A stretch of 64,000 bases of DNA from Thiohalorhabdus denitrificans (GCF_001399755.1 NZ_LJCP01000007.1:310001-374000); one strand, 5' to 3'. Positions 15,587 through 24,479 are shown, counted from the first letter of the stretch. Numbers and translations are program-made. Notes: generated by a model not told the origin, from the sequence alone.

Positions 15587-16647
15587 GGGTGGGCGTGGTG
15601 GGCGGAGGCATCAACGGCCTGAGCACCGCCTGGGCCCTGCTGCAGGCGGGCCACGAGGTGGAGCTGTTCGAGCGCGGCGAGCTGATGCGGGCCACGAGCA
15701 GCGCCTCCACCAAGCTGCTGCACGGCGGCCTGCGCTACCTGGAGCACGGCGAGCTGCGCCTGGTGCGCGAGTCCTTGCAAGAGCGCAACTGGTGGCTGCG
15801 CCACGTGCCGGATCTGGCCCGGCCGCTGCGGCTGGTGCTGCCCGTCTACCGCTCCGCATCGCGGTCGCGCTGGAAGCTGAAGGCTGGCCTGTGGCTCTAC
15901 GACCGCCTGGCGGGGCGGCAGGGCATTGGCGCCCATGGCTGGCGGTCGACCGCGGAGCTCACGGCCCTGGCGCCCGAGCTGCGCGCCTCCGGGCTGCGCG
16001 GTGGCTATGTCTTCTACGACGGCCAAATGGACGACTACTGCCTGGGCCTGTGGGTGGCGGAGCGGGTGCGGGAGCTGGGTGGGGTCCTCCGCGAGCATGC
16101 GGAGGTGCGGCGGGTCAGCGAGCGCGGTGCCCTGGAGACGGCTGAGGAGAGCCACGATTTCGACCGGGTGGTAAACGTGGCCGGACCCTGGGCGGAGCGG
16201 CTCAACGCCGCCAGCGACATCGAGGGCGGCTGCCGGATGGACCCGGTGCGCGGTAGCCATCTCCTGCTGGAGCGGCCCCTGGCGGTAGGGTTCCTTCTGG
16301 AAGCGCCGCAGGATCGCCGGCCCTTCTTCGCCCTGCCCTACCAGGGCCAGACCCTGGTGGGCACCACCGAGGTGCGCCAGGGCCTGGACGAGCCCATCCG
16401 GTGCAGTCCGGAGGAGCGGGACTACCTGCTGGAGGCCTACAACCACTACTTCCGCCAAGCGGTGCCGGAGGAGGTGGCCGAGACCTTCGCCGGCCTCCGT
16501 CCCCTGATCCGCTCGGGGCCGGACGTGAACCGGGCGAGCCGGGAGTACCGGATCGAGCAGCGGGGGCGGCTGGTGACCGTCTGCGGGGGCAAGTGGACCA
16601 CCGCCCGCCGACTGGGCCAGGAGGTGGCGCGCACGGTCGGCGGTTAG
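15583..16647 (+). CDS. FAD-dependent glycerol-3-phosphate dehydrogenase-like oxidoreductase
   Basis: This 354-residue DAO-family flavoprotein has an N-terminal Rossmann FAD motif (GVVGGGINGLSTAWALLQAG). The GlpD-like substrate region SSASTKLLHGGLRYLEHGEL and the C-terminal CGGKWTTARRLGQE are also present. It is much shorter than E. coli GlpD (501 residues) because the C-terminal helical cap is absent, so it belongs to the short GlpD/GlpA-like group. Coupling to the upstream phosphodiesterase gene (ATGA overlap) supports oxidation of glycerol-3-phosphate to dihydroxyacetone phosphate with electrons to quinone. Confidence 0.85.
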   Translation: MRVGVVGGGINGLSTAWALLQAGHEVELFERGELMRATSSASTKLLHGGLRYLEHGELRLVRESLQERNWWLRHVPDLARPLRLVLPVYRSASRSRWKLKAGLWLYDRLAGRQGIGAHGWRSTAELTALAPELRASGLRGGYVFYDGQMDDYCLGLWVAERVRELGGVLREHAEVRRVSERGALETAEESHDFDRVVNVAGPWAERLNAASDIEGGCRMDPVRGSHLLLERPLAVGFLLEAPQDRRPFFALPYQGQTLVGTTEVRQGLDEPIRCSPEERDYLLEAYNHYFRQAVPEEVAETFAGLRPLIRSGPDVNRASREYRIEQRGRLVTVCGGKWTTARRLGQEVARTVGG

Positions 16648-16700
16648 CTGGCGGTCGTCGAAGGACGCCAAGCACCATCGGCCTTATCCCGTATGGGGCA

Positions 16701-16735
16701 GGGTTTCCGGCCGTGCTAACAATGGCCGGAAACCC
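16701..16735. repeat. Perfect 12-bp inverted repeat between operons
   Basis: Arms GGGTTTCCGGCC (16701-16712) and GGCCGGAAACCC (16724-16735) flank an 11-nt loop. It follows the glycerol-3-phosphate oxidase stop by 53 nt and precedes the AI-2E gene start by 20 nt. There is no U tract on either strand, so it may be a factor-assisted terminator or a protein-binding palindrome. Confidence 0.6.
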
Positions 16736-16755
16736 TCCCGCCCCGGACCCCTACC

Positions 16756-18564
16756 GTGCAGTCGTCCTCCTCCTTCCGCTCCCTCCTCCCCGGCATGGCG
16801 CCCAGCCTGCTGGGGGCGGTCGCCGTGGTGGGGCTGCTGTACGTGGGCCGCAACGTGCTGATCCCCATCGTGATCGCGGCCCTGCTGAGCCCCCTGCTCG
16901 CCCCGGTGGCCGGCCTGCTGGAGCGCCTGCGCCTGGGGCGCATCGGCAGCGCCCTGATCGTGGCGGCGCTCCTGGCGGTGGTGGCGGCCTCGGTGGCGGG
17001 GGTGGTCTCCCGGCAGCTGGTGGTGCTGGCGGATTCCCTGCCCGATTACCGCGCGAACATCGTGCAGCGCATCGAGGGCCTGCAGCCCGAGGGGAGCACG
17101 GTGCTGGGGCGGATCATGGAGGCCGCGCAAGGCGTCCGCGAGGAGGTGGGCGGGGAGGAGGAAGAGCCGCCGGGGGCCGGCGAGGGCGAGGCCGGAGCGG
17201 GGGAGGAACGGGAGCCCGTGCCGGTGCAGATCCACCAGGAGCCCGCATCGGAGGTCCTTGCCATCCTCCGCACCTATGGCGGCATGTTCCTGCAGCCCGT
17301 GGGCATGGCCGGCCTGGCCTTCGTCTACCTCATTTTCTTTCTGATCTACCGCGAGGACCTCCGGGAACGGGTGATCCGCCTGGCGGGGGTCGGGCGCCTC
17401 AGCCTGACCTCCCGGGCCCTCGACGACGCCGGCCGCAAGATCACCCACTACCTGCGCGCCCAGGCGATCATCAACGTGACCTACGGCATTCCCGTGGGCA
17501 TCGGTCTGTGGTTCATCGGCGTCCCCAACGCCGCCCTGTGGGCGATCCTGGCCATCCTCCTGCGCTTCATCCCCTTCATCGGCCCCTGGGTGGGGGCCGG
17601 CCTGCCCGTGATCCTTTCCTTTGCCGTGTTCGACGGCTGGATCCAGCCGCTGGGGGTGCTGGGGCTCTTCCTGGTCCTGGAGCTGTTCTCCAACAACGTG
17701 CTGGAGCCCTGGCTGTACGGGGCCAGCACAGGTCTGTCGCCGGTGGCCGTACTGTTCGCGGTGGTCTTCTGGAGCGCGCTGTGGGGCCTGGTGGGTCTGG
17801 TGGTGGCCATCCCCCTGACCGCCTGCCTGGTGGTGCTCGGACGCTATGTGCCTGCCCTCCAGTTCTTCCCGGTCATCCTGGGCCGGGAGCCTCCCCTGCC
17901 GCCCGCTGCGGGCTTCTATCACCAGCTCCATGATCTGGACGTGGACGAGGCCGGCCGTCTGTTGGCCGACCACCGCGAACGGCACGGCCTCCTCGTTACC
18001 CTGGACGAGGTGGTACTCCCTGCCCTGCGCCTCGTCCAGGAAAACCACATCGGGGGCGAGCTGACCGCCGGGCAAGTGGACGGGATGCTGCGCGCGGCCC
18101 GCAAGGCCCTCCGTCCCCTGGTGATGGGCGAGGAGCCGTTCCCCGAGCCCGCCCTGGAGGTACCCGACCAGGCGGGGCTGGTCTGTATCCCTGCCCACGA
18201 CGATCTGGATGAGCTCCCCGCCCAGCTCCTGGTGGCCCTGCTGCGCTCGAAGGGCATGCCGGCGGTGCACATGCCGGCGGATACGCTGGCCGGGGACCTG
18301 GCCGCCCGGCTGCCGGGTGGCCATCGCGCCGTGCTCTGCCTCTCCACCGTTCATCCCGCCGACGACGCGCGGGTCCGCTACCTGTGCAAGCGCCTGCACG
18401 GAAGGGATCCCGCCTGGTCCATCCTCGTGGGGGCCTGGGGGCAGGACCCCGATTCCCTCCAGTCCTTGCGGGAGGCCGGGGCGCATTTCGTCACGGGCAG
18501 CCTGGCGGAGGCCCGCGAGTGGGCCCTTCGCAAAAGGCAGGAGCTGGAAACCCTGGAAACGTAG
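16756..18564 (+). CDS. AI-2E family (PerM/TqsA-like) permease fused to a B12-binding-like C-terminal region
   Basis: This is a 602-residue protein. Residues about 1-375 are an AI-2E/PerM permease: hydrophobic segments at the N terminus, an acidic hydrophilic insert (about 125-165), and the conserved GVPNAALWAILAILLRFIPF and FSNNVLEPWLYG motifs. Residues about 380-470 are helical with DEVVLPALRLVQENHIGGEL. Residues about 475-600 resemble a cobalamin-binding-type Rossmann domain (VCIPAHDDLDELPAQLLVAL, then GAHFVTGSLAEAREW), but the DxHxxG cobalamin ligand motif is missing. The GTG start is uncertain: no good RBS precedes it, and an ATG at 16795 is an alternative. Confidence 0.8.
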   Translation: MQSSSSFRSLLPGMAPSLLGAVAVVGLLYVGRNVLIPIVIAALLSPLLAPVAGLLERLRLGRIGSALIVAALLAVVAASVAGVVSRQLVVLADSLPDYRANIVQRIEGLQPEGSTVLGRIMEAAQGVREEVGGEEEEPPGAGEGEAGAGEEREPVPVQIHQEPASEVLAILRTYGGMFLQPVGMAGLAFVYLIFFLIYREDLRERVIRLAGVGRLSLTSRALDDAGRKITHYLRAQAIINVTYGIPVGIGLWFIGVPNAALWAILAILLRFIPFIGPWVGAGLPVILSFAVFDGWIQPLGVLGLFLVLELFSNNVLEPWLYGASTGLSPVAVLFAVVFWSALWGLVGLVVAIPLTACLVVLGRYVPALQFFPVILGREPPLPPAAGFYHQLHDLDVDEAGRLLADHRERHGLLVTLDEVVLPALRLVQENHIGGELTAGQVDGMLRAARKALRPLVMGEEPFPEPALEVPDQAGLVCIPAHDDLDELPAQLLVALLRSKGMPAVHMPADTLAGDLAARLPGGHRAVLCLSTVHPADDARVRYLCKRLHGRDPAWSILVGAWGQDPDSLQSLREAGAHFVTGSLAEAREWALRKRQELETLET

Positions 18565-18903
18565 CGGATCGGTGTTCACTTGGCCGCCATGCCGTCGCCG
18601 GGTCTTACGGGCCATCAGGTCATTCGAGTACCCAAAATGGTTCGTTTGCGGCCGGGGTGGTTGGCAAAAGGCGGGGAATTCCGAGCAACCATCATTATTA
18701 TCTGTGTGATGATGGTTTTGGCTTTGCCTGGCGGCCCTTTTCTGGTCTTTTAATTGTAAAAATATATTTCTAACTTTCGGAAAAATTTACAATAAAAATT
18801 CCCGACTGCAATGCAATATAGCTTGGTTTGTATTTGGGTTTTCGTGTAATAGTGGGCAAGCGTAGTCATCATTTATGGGCTTGAAGACCGATAAGGAGCG
18901 GTG
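18565..18903. other. AT-rich intergenic region, probable promoter for the next gene
   Basis: These 339 nt contain no convincing gene. Bases about 18700-18860 are far richer in A+T than the rest of the window and include the separated inverted arms ATTGTAAA and TTTACAAT. A weak promoter-like pair (TTGGTT, then TAATAG about 18 nt later) and a good RBS (AAGGAG) precede the start at 18904. The base composition suggests a protein-bound or horizontally acquired regulatory stretch. Confidence 0.4.
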
Positions 18904-19236
18904 ATGGATACACCCGCAGGCTTGCCCCGGGTTCCGGAGGTTCTGCTCCCCAAGGTGGAGGAGCTGGGGGAGGGCAGGGATGGGTGGCTGGGGGGAGGCC
19001 TGGGCGTACGGCAAGAGGCGTCCCAGGCCGTGGGGCCGCCGGTCCTCATGGGCGAGATGGAGCTGACCGAGCAGGAGGCCAGGGAGCTCAACCTGCTCTT
19101 CCATCGCTACAAGGGACGCCCGGTCTGCAAGGATCCGGGCGACGCGCGCCCAGGGCTGCTGGTTTCCCCCCGTACCCTGCGCTGGAACGGCGCCGACCGG
19201 GCCTATGTGGAGTTCAACATCCTGGGGATCCTGTGA
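18904..19236 (+). CDS. Hypothetical protein
   Basis: This is a 110-residue protein with no recognised family. The N-terminal half is Gly/Pro/Glu-rich. The C-terminal half looks folded (MELTEQEARELNLLFHRYKG, then WNGADRAYVEFNILGIL). There is no signal peptide or membrane segment. AAGGAG lies 6 nt before the ATG; a GTG three bases earlier is in frame and would add one residue. It converges with the gene at 19254. Confidence 0.5.
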   Translation: MDTPAGLPRVPEVLLPKVEELGEGRDGWLGGGLGVRQEASQAVGPPVLMGEMELTEQEARELNLLFHRYKGRPVCKDPGDARPGLLVSPRTLRWNGADRAYVEFNILGIL

Positions 19237-19253
19237 GCCCCTGATCCCCGATT

Positions 19254-19607
19254 TCAGGCCGTGTCGGCCTGGGGCGCGGCGGCCCGCGTCCCCATGGCGC
19301 GCTCTTCCAGGAGCGCGTCCAGGGCCTGGAGGGCCCGTGGCGATGCGTCCTGGAACACCGCCTGGGCCCGGTTGTCCACCACCCTGTCCACCCGCACCGG
19401 GAGGCGGTGGCGCTCCAGCCCCTCGGCCGTCTCGCGGGTGAGCTCAACCTCGTCGATGGCGTGGGGATAGAGGGTCCAGGCGCTGAGGCAGATGCGCAGC
19501 GCCTCCCGGCTCGCCCGTTCGGCGACGCACATGGCGACGGGCAGGCCCTGCACGTATATGGTAACCAGCATGTTCAGCTCGTGGGACGGGTTGGTGGGCT
19601 GGCTCAT
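19254..19607 (-). CDS. Hypothetical protein
   Basis: This is a 117-residue soluble protein of unknown function, with predicted mixed alpha/beta structure (LVTIYVQGLPVAMCVAERAS, then AIDEVELTRETAEGLERHRL). The ATG at 19607 has CCAGGAGAA about 6 nt upstream, which is why this start was chosen over upstream in-frame codons. No family assignment can be made from sequence alone. Confidence 0.55.
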   Translation of the reverse strand: MSQPTNPSHELNMLVTIYVQGLPVAMCVAERASREALRICLSAWTLYPHAIDEVELTRETAEGLERHRLPVRVDRVVDNRAQAVFQDASPRALQALDALLEERAMGTRAAAPQADTA

Positions 19608-19927
19608 GACATTCTCCTGGGAATCGGCTGTCCGCACCCAGGACAAAAGCAATTCCCGTGCCCATCATTGAAATAGTTTTAATTTCAGTGTGTTATTTGG
19701 TAGATCGGGCCGGCCTCCGGGCCTTTTCCCATCGCGACCGTCGCCGCCCGCCGACAGCGCCCCGGATACCCTGGTCCATTTGTCCGAAAAGCCACGCCAT
19801 GTCGCGGATTTCCGGTTGCATCGCGGGCTCTGGGAGGTGATGCTTTGCGGCGACAGGGGGGAGCCGGGGCCGCATGGGCCGTCCGGCACCGGAGCCGTCT
19901 TGGCAATCGGACAGTGGCGAGGAAGAC
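19608..19927. promoter_or_regulatory. Divergent intergenic promoter region
   Basis: These 320 nt separate two divergently transcribed unknown genes. An AT-rich core at about 19660-19700 carries the inverted arms TGAAAT (19669-19674) and ATTTCA (19682-19687), which could be an operator shared by both directions. The remaining sequence is GC-rich with no gene I can support. Confidence 0.35.
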
Positions 19928-20284
19928 ATGGGTATATGGGAGTCCCTTCGGGGAGAGCGGGTGGAAGTGGAGCTAACCGACGCCCGGGGCCGCAAACGGC
20001 GGAAGCGGGTGCGGGTCGAGCGGATTCCCCGCCTGGAGAAGAAGGGCTATAGGGTTCGGCGCCTGGACCGGGTGAAGGTCCACGTCCTCGACGCCTTTCA
20101 GGGGCCCTTGGAGGCGGAGTGGGTGGTCGGGCGGGATGTCACGCGGGACGTGGTGGAGCGTTTCGTGGATCCCGAGACCGACGCCCTGTACGCCGTGGTG
20201 CTGTATGAAGGCGCCGAGGTCCGGGACACCAAGATCACCAACCGGGCGAAGTGGGAGGAGCTGCGGGCCTCCATGGACCGGTAG
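19928..20284 (+). CDS. Hypothetical basic protein
   Basis: This is a 118-residue, highly charged protein. The N-terminal half is basic (ARGRKRRKRVRVERIPRLEK) and the C-terminal half contains a beta-rich segment (DALYAVVLYEGAEVRDTKIT). No family is recognised. The ATG at 19928 follows GAGGAAG; an upstream in-frame ATG at 19874 lacks a ribosome-binding site. It is followed after 46 nt by the YheT-like hydrolase gene and may be co-transcribed with it. Confidence 0.55.
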   Translation: MGIWESLRGERVEVELTDARGRKRRKRVRVERIPRLEKKGYRVRRLDRVKVHVLDAFQGPLEAEWVVGRDVTRDVVERFVDPETDALYAVVLYEGAEVRDTKITNRAKWEELRASMDR

Positions 20285-20330
20285 CCGTCCGCGCGGCCGG
20301 CAGCCGGAGCCGAGGGGCCCGCACGGAGCG

Positions 20331-21368
20331 ATGAGCGGATTGGAGAAGCGGTACCGAGCGGCCTGGTGGCTCCCCGGCGGCCACCTGCAGACCCTGTGGC
20401 CCGCCCTGATGCGGCGGCCACCCAAGGCGCGGGTGCGGCGGGAGCGCCTGGAGCTGGAGGACGGCGACTTCCTGGACCTCGACTGGCTGGCGGATGGGCC
20501 CGCCGGGGGCCCGGTTGTGGTGCTCCTGCACGGCCTGGAGGGCTCCCTGGAGTCGCACTACCTGCCGGGGCTCATGCGGGAGCTGGGGGAGCAGGGGCTG
20601 CGGCCCGTGCTCATGTACCACCGCGGCTGCAGCGGCGAGCCCAACCGCACCCACCGTTGCTACACCGGCGGGGATGCCGACGACCTGGCCCGGGTGGTGG
20701 CGCTCCTGCGGGAACGGGAGCCGGACACGCCACTGGCGGCGGTGGGCTTCTCCCTGGGCGGCAACCTGTTGCTCAAGTGGCTGGGGGAGACGGGGCCCGA
20801 CAACCCCTTGGCCGCGGCGGCGGCCGTCTCCCCGCCCTTCCGCCTCGACCGGGCCGCGGCGCGGCTGGAGGGTGGCCTGTCCCGGTTGTACCAGGGCCAC
20901 CTGCTGCGGACCCTGGTGGGCTCCCTGGAGCGCAAGTACGCGGGGCGGCCCGAGGCCTCTCCCGTGCCCCTGGAGCGGGTCCGCGCGGCCTCCTCCTTCC
21001 GCGCCTTCGACGACGTCTTCACCGCCCCCGTGCACGGCTACGCCGGGGTGGATGACTATTACCACCGAGCCAGCTGCCGTTCCTACCTGGGCGACATCAC
21101 CGTCCCCACCTTGATCCTGCATGCCCTGGACGATCCCTTCACCACCCCCGACGCCGTGCCGGAAACCGGTGAGCTTTCCCCCTCGGTGCAACTGGAGCTG
21201 CACGCCCGCGGCGGCCACGTGGGCTTCGTCACCGGGGGAATGCCCGGGTGCTCCGGCTACTGGATCGAGGAGCGGGTACCCCGGTTTTTGAGCGGGGCGT
21301 TGTCATCGAACTTTCACGTCCCTGACCAAACCCTTTCATATTTCGCCACTAGCCTCTGGCCCCGGTAA
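20331..21368 (+). CDS. yheT: YheT-family alpha/beta hydrolase
   Basis: This is a 345-residue hydrolase of the YheT/ABHD1-3 group. Visible features are the N-terminal GGHLQTLWPAL signature, VVLLHGLEGS (oxyanion loop), the nucleophile elbow GFSLGGNLLLKWLG, the acid in LILHALDDPFTT and the catalytic His in HARGGHVGFV. The group includes esterases and phospholipase-like enzymes; the substrate here is unknown. There is no signal peptide, so it is cytoplasmic. Confidence 0.9.
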   Translation: MSGLEKRYRAAWWLPGGHLQTLWPALMRRPPKARVRRERLELEDGDFLDLDWLADGPAGGPVVVLLHGLEGSLESHYLPGLMRELGEQGLRPVLMYHRGCSGEPNRTHRCYTGGDADDLARVVALLREREPDTPLAAVGFSLGGNLLLKWLGETGPDNPLAAAAAVSPPFRLDRAAARLEGGLSRLYQGHLLRTLVGSLERKYAGRPEASPVPLERVRAASSFRAFDDVFTAPVHGYAGVDDYYHRASCRSYLGDITVPTLILHALDDPFTTPDAVPETGELSPSVQLELHARGGHVGFVTGGMPGCSGYWIEERVPRFLSGALSSNFHVPDQTLSYFATSLWPR

Positions 21369-21408
21369 GGCAATCCCGCCGAACCGCGACCAATAAGGAG
21401 GCTAGTTC

Positions 21409-22539
21409 ATGCCTGAATTGGCGAACCGGGCGGTTACCGCCCTGTTCTTGGCCGGGGTGGCCGCCCCCGCCTCGTCCCCCGCTGGCGTGACCGTCTACGA
21501 CAAGGGCGATACCCACCTGGAATTCGGTGGTCGCCTCCAGGCCCAGTACCATCTGGAGAACCCGGACGCAGGCGACAGCACTGATGAGCTGTTCTTCCGC
21601 CGCATGCGCCTGTACATGGAGGGTGGTGTGACGGAGGACATCTCGGGCAAGTGGCAGGTGGATTTCGGCAAGGCCGGAGTCAGCGTGAAGGACGCCTATA
21701 TCGCCTACTCGTCCCTGGGCCCCGGCCAACTAACCGTCGGCAACCACTACGTGCCCTTCTCGCGCGAGTCCAATACCTCCTCCAAGCGCCAGCAGCTGGT
21801 GGAGCGGACCTTCGTCGGGGACCACAACTATGGCACCCCGGACCGTCAGCTAGGTGTTTCCTACGCCGGCGGCACCGACTTGGTCGGCTACCAATTCGGG
21901 GCCTACGAGGCCTATATCGATGCCGACACCGACAAGCTGGATTTCGGCTCGGGCGCCAACAAGGACGACGATTGGTACGGCGGTAAGATGGTCGCCGGAG
22001 GCCTGGATTTCTTTCTCGTGGGAGGGTCGTTCAAGAAGGCTCAGGGTGATTTCGTCCGCGATCCCAGGCTGGCCCTGGGGATTAACGGGTTCACCTGGGA
22101 GAATGACGATGACGAGCCGGGGATTGCCACCCTCACCCAGGCCCAGCAGTACGATTCCGTAAGCGGCTTCAGTGCCGATGCGGCGTTCCGGGGTGGCGGA
22201 CTGTCGGTGGACGCCCAGTACAACCGTTTCGCCACCGAGACCAACGGGGATAACGTTACCTCCGGCATTATCGAGGGTGGAGAGGGCGACTTCGGGACCT
22301 ACGCGGTGGAGGGTGGCTACATGCTGATCCCGTCCCGGGCGGAGCTGGTTGCCGGCTACCAGGCACTCGACGCCGATGCCTACGACGAGACGTGGACCCG
22401 GGCCTCCGCGGGCCTGAATTTCTTTATCAACGGGCACACCGACAAGCTTCAGGCCACCTACCGGGTGGGGGCCAACCGGGAGGGGGTTGACGGGAATGAC
22501 GTCAACGAGCTGTTTGTGCAGTTCCAGCACGTGATTTAG
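21409..22539 (+). CDS. Outer-membrane porin, OprO/OprP-like
   Basis: This is a 376-residue exported porin. A signal segment covers about residues 8-26. The mature part begins with the usual VTVYDKGDTHLEFGGRLQAQ strand, and FFRRMRLYMEGGVTEDISGK is the hallmark of the phosphate-selective porin O/P family. Most of the rest is amphipathic strands, ending in LFVQFQHVI. Selectivity cannot be assigned, as many family members are not phosphate-specific. A strong AAGGAGG precedes the ATG and a terminator follows. Confidence 0.85.
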   Translation: MPELANRAVTALFLAGVAAPASSPAGVTVYDKGDTHLEFGGRLQAQYHLENPDAGDSTDELFFRRMRLYMEGGVTEDISGKWQVDFGKAGVSVKDAYIAYSSLGPGQLTVGNHYVPFSRESNTSSKRQQLVERTFVGDHNYGTPDRQLGVSYAGGTDLVGYQFGAYEAYIDADTDKLDFGSGANKDDDWYGGKMVAGGLDFFLVGGSFKKAQGDFVRDPRLALGINGFTWENDDDEPGIATLTQAQQYDSVSGFSADAAFRGGGLSVDAQYNRFATETNGDNVTSGIIEGGEGDFGTYAVEGGYMLIPSRAELVAGYQALDADAYDETWTRASAGLNFFINGHTDKLQATYRVGANREGVDGNDVNELFVQFQHVI

Positions 22540-22573
22540 CCGCTTTCGCACAGGAGCTTTCTCCCTCAGCAGG

Positions 22574-22602
22574 GCCCCGGGCAACCACCCCGGGGTTTTT
22601 TT
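22574..22602 (+). terminator. Rho-independent terminator after the porin gene
   Basis: Stem CCCCGGG (22575-22581) and CCCGGGG (22589-22595) with a 7-nt loop is followed by seven T residues. It lies 35 nt downstream of the porin stop. Confidence 0.9.
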
Positions 22603-22735
22603 GCAATTGAAGGGTGCCTTGCGGGGAGACCGGCCAGGGGGGGAGGTGGCGGAGGTCGGTTCCCCGCTCTAGTGGCCCGCGGCTGGTGCCCGGTACAATG
22701 GGGGATCTTCTCCCTAGCTAAGACGGTATCCAGGA

Positions 22736-23857
22736 ATGGAACGGTTTCGAGCCGGGCACGCCGGGGGCGCCCTGTGGCGGGATGCGGCGGATTCCTGCCT
22801 TCGGCAGGTGGGCGAGCTGCCGGCGGACGCCAACCTCGGTTTTGTATACATCACGGACGACTGGAGCGACGAGTTCGCCGCCATCGTCGACTACCTCAAG
22901 GCCCACACCGGCATCGAGCAGTGGGTGGGCACCCTTGGGGCTGGGGTCTGCGGGTCCGGCCAGGAGTACCACCTGATGCCGGCCATGAGCGTTCTGGTGG
23001 CCACCTTCCCCCCGGACGCCGTGCGCCTGTTGCCCACCCAGCGGGAGGACCTGTCGGATCTGCGCGCCGAGCTGGGGTCCTGGTACCAGGGGCACGCGGC
23101 GGTCCGGGGGGTGGTGCACGGTGATCCCCGCAACGCCGAGGTGCCCGAGCTGATCGGCCGGCTGGCCGCGGAGCTTCCCGACGGCTTCCTGGTGGGCGGG
23201 CTCACCTCCACCCGGCGTCGGGCCTATCCGCAGGCGGTCGGACCGGTGACCGAGGGCGGGCTCTCGGGGGTGCTGCTCACCGAGGAGGTCCCCGTGGTCA
23301 CCGGGCTCACCCAGGGCTGCACCCCCATCGGCCCGCGTCGGGAGATCACCTCCTGCGACGGCAACGCCCTCATCGAGCTGGACGGACGGCCCGCCCTGGA
23401 TGCGTTCTACGAGGACATCGGCGAGTTGCTGGCCCGCGACCTCAACAAGGCCGCCGGCTACATCTTCGCCGGGTTCCCCCAGGGCGGCGCGGACAGCGGG
23501 GACTACCTGGTGCGCAACCTGGTGGGGGTCAACGAGGCCAAGAAGGTAGTGGGCGTGGGCGAGGAGGTCAGCGAGGGCCAGGAGATCATGTTCTGCCGCC
23601 GGGACGGCAACACCGCCCGCGAGGACCTGATCCGCATGGTCCGCGAGGTGCGCGAGCGGGCGGGCGGCGACGCGCGGGGGGCGCTGTATTTCTCCTGCGT
23701 GGGCCGCGGCGCCAGCCTGTTCGGCGAGGACTCCAACGAGCTGCGCCTGGTGCGCCAGGAGCTCGGCGACGTGCCCCTGGCCGGTTTCTTCTGCAACGGG
23801 GAGATCCACGACAGCCGCCTGTACGGCTACACCGGCGTACTGGCCCTGTTCCCTTAG
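22736..23857 (+). CDS. FIST domain sensory protein
   Basis: This is a 373-residue soluble protein with an N-terminal FIST_N domain (about residues 15-200, with GTLGAGVCGSGQEYHLMPAM and GFLVGGLTSTRR) and a C-terminal FIST_C domain (about 205-360, with FSCVGRGASLFGEDSNELRL and FFCNGEIHD). FIST domains are thought to sense small ligands such as amino acids and usually feed signalling proteins. Here no kinase or methyl-accepting domain is attached or adjacent, so the output is unknown. Confidence 0.9.
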   Translation: MERFRAGHAGGALWRDAADSCLRQVGELPADANLGFVYITDDWSDEFAAIVDYLKAHTGIEQWVGTLGAGVCGSGQEYHLMPAMSVLVATFPPDAVRLLPTQREDLSDLRAELGSWYQGHAAVRGVVHGDPRNAEVPELIGRLAAELPDGFLVGGLTSTRRRAYPQAVGPVTEGGLSGVLLTEEVPVVTGLTQGCTPIGPRREITSCDGNALIELDGRPALDAFYEDIGELLARDLNKAAGYIFAGFPQGGADSGDYLVRNLVGVNEAKKVVGVGEEVSEGQEIMFCRRDGNTAREDLIRMVREVRERAGGDARGALYFSCVGRGASLFGEDSNELRLVRQELGDVPLAGFFCNGEIHDSRLYGYTGVLALFP

Positions 23858-23918
23858 GGGTTCGCTTCCGGAGCCGGATGACTCGCTCTGGCCGCCGCTG
23901 CGAAGGCGGAGGAAGGCA

Positions 23919-23941
23919 CTGTGGGAGCGGTCCGTGACCGG
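23919..23941. repeat. REP-like element (single)
   Basis: TGTGGGAGCGGTCCGTGACCG is a palindromic GTGGGAGCGG-type repeat in the gap between the FIST gene and the next gene. The same core recurs at 40513, 42971, 44596, 46925, 52098 and 54740. Confidence 0.6.
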
Positions 23942-23994
23942 GCTCGTCAGGGACGGGCGCCGCGCGACGCCCGCGAAAGGGGTCAACCGAGGCC

Positions 23995-24477
23995 ATGTCC
24001 TTTTCCGATCTTCCCGTGCCCAAGGTAATCTCCGGCGGCCAGACGGGGGTGGACCGCGCCGCCCTGGACGCCGCCATGGCGGCGGGGCTGGCCGTGGGCG
24101 GCTGGTGCCCCACGGGGCGCCGCGCCGAGGACGGCCCCCTCGACGCCCGCTATCCGCTGGTTGAGACCCCCTCCCGGGACTACCGGCAGCGCACGCGCTG
24201 GAACGTCCGGGACGCCGACGCCACCCTGGTGCTCGGCTGGGGGCGCCTGACGGGGGGGACGGCCCTGACCGTGGGCTTCATCCGGGAATACGGCCGGCCC
24301 CACCGGGTGGTGCCCCTGGACGGGGATCCCGATCCCGGCCCCGTGCGCGCCTGGCTCCGGGAACAGGAGGTGACGACCCTGAACGTGGCGGGGCCGCGGG
24401 GCGACGCCGAGGGCCGGATCTACGCGGCGGCCCGGGCCTTTCTCACGGCGCTTTTCGAATACGCGAAGGAGGCTTGA
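23995..24477 (+). CDS. Putative molybdenum carrier protein (SLOG/Rossmann family)
   Basis: This is a 160-residue protein of the putative Mo-carrier family (PF12694 type). It opens with the nucleotide-binding signature VISGGQTGVDRAALDAAMAA, followed by GGWCPTGRRAEDGPL and the TRWNVRDADATLVL strand. The fold is a lysine-decarboxylase-like Rossmann domain. The molybdenum link is known mainly for one family member and is not shown here. GAGG precedes the ATG. The stop is 2 nt before the ROK kinase start. Confidence 0.8.
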   Translation: MSFSDLPVPKVISGGQTGVDRAALDAAMAAGLAVGGWCPTGRRAEDGPLDARYPLVETPSRDYRQRTRWNVRDADATLVLGWGRLTGGTALTVGFIREYGRPHRVVPLDGDPDPGPVRAWLREQEVTTLNVAGPRGDAEGRIYAAARAFLTALFEYAKEA

Positions 24478-24479
24478 GC

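Noticed and set aside
18787-19104. A 105-codon minus-strand frame overlapping the AT-rich region and the gene at 18904
   Set aside because: It lacks a ribosome site and runs antisense to a plus-strand gene with a good one.
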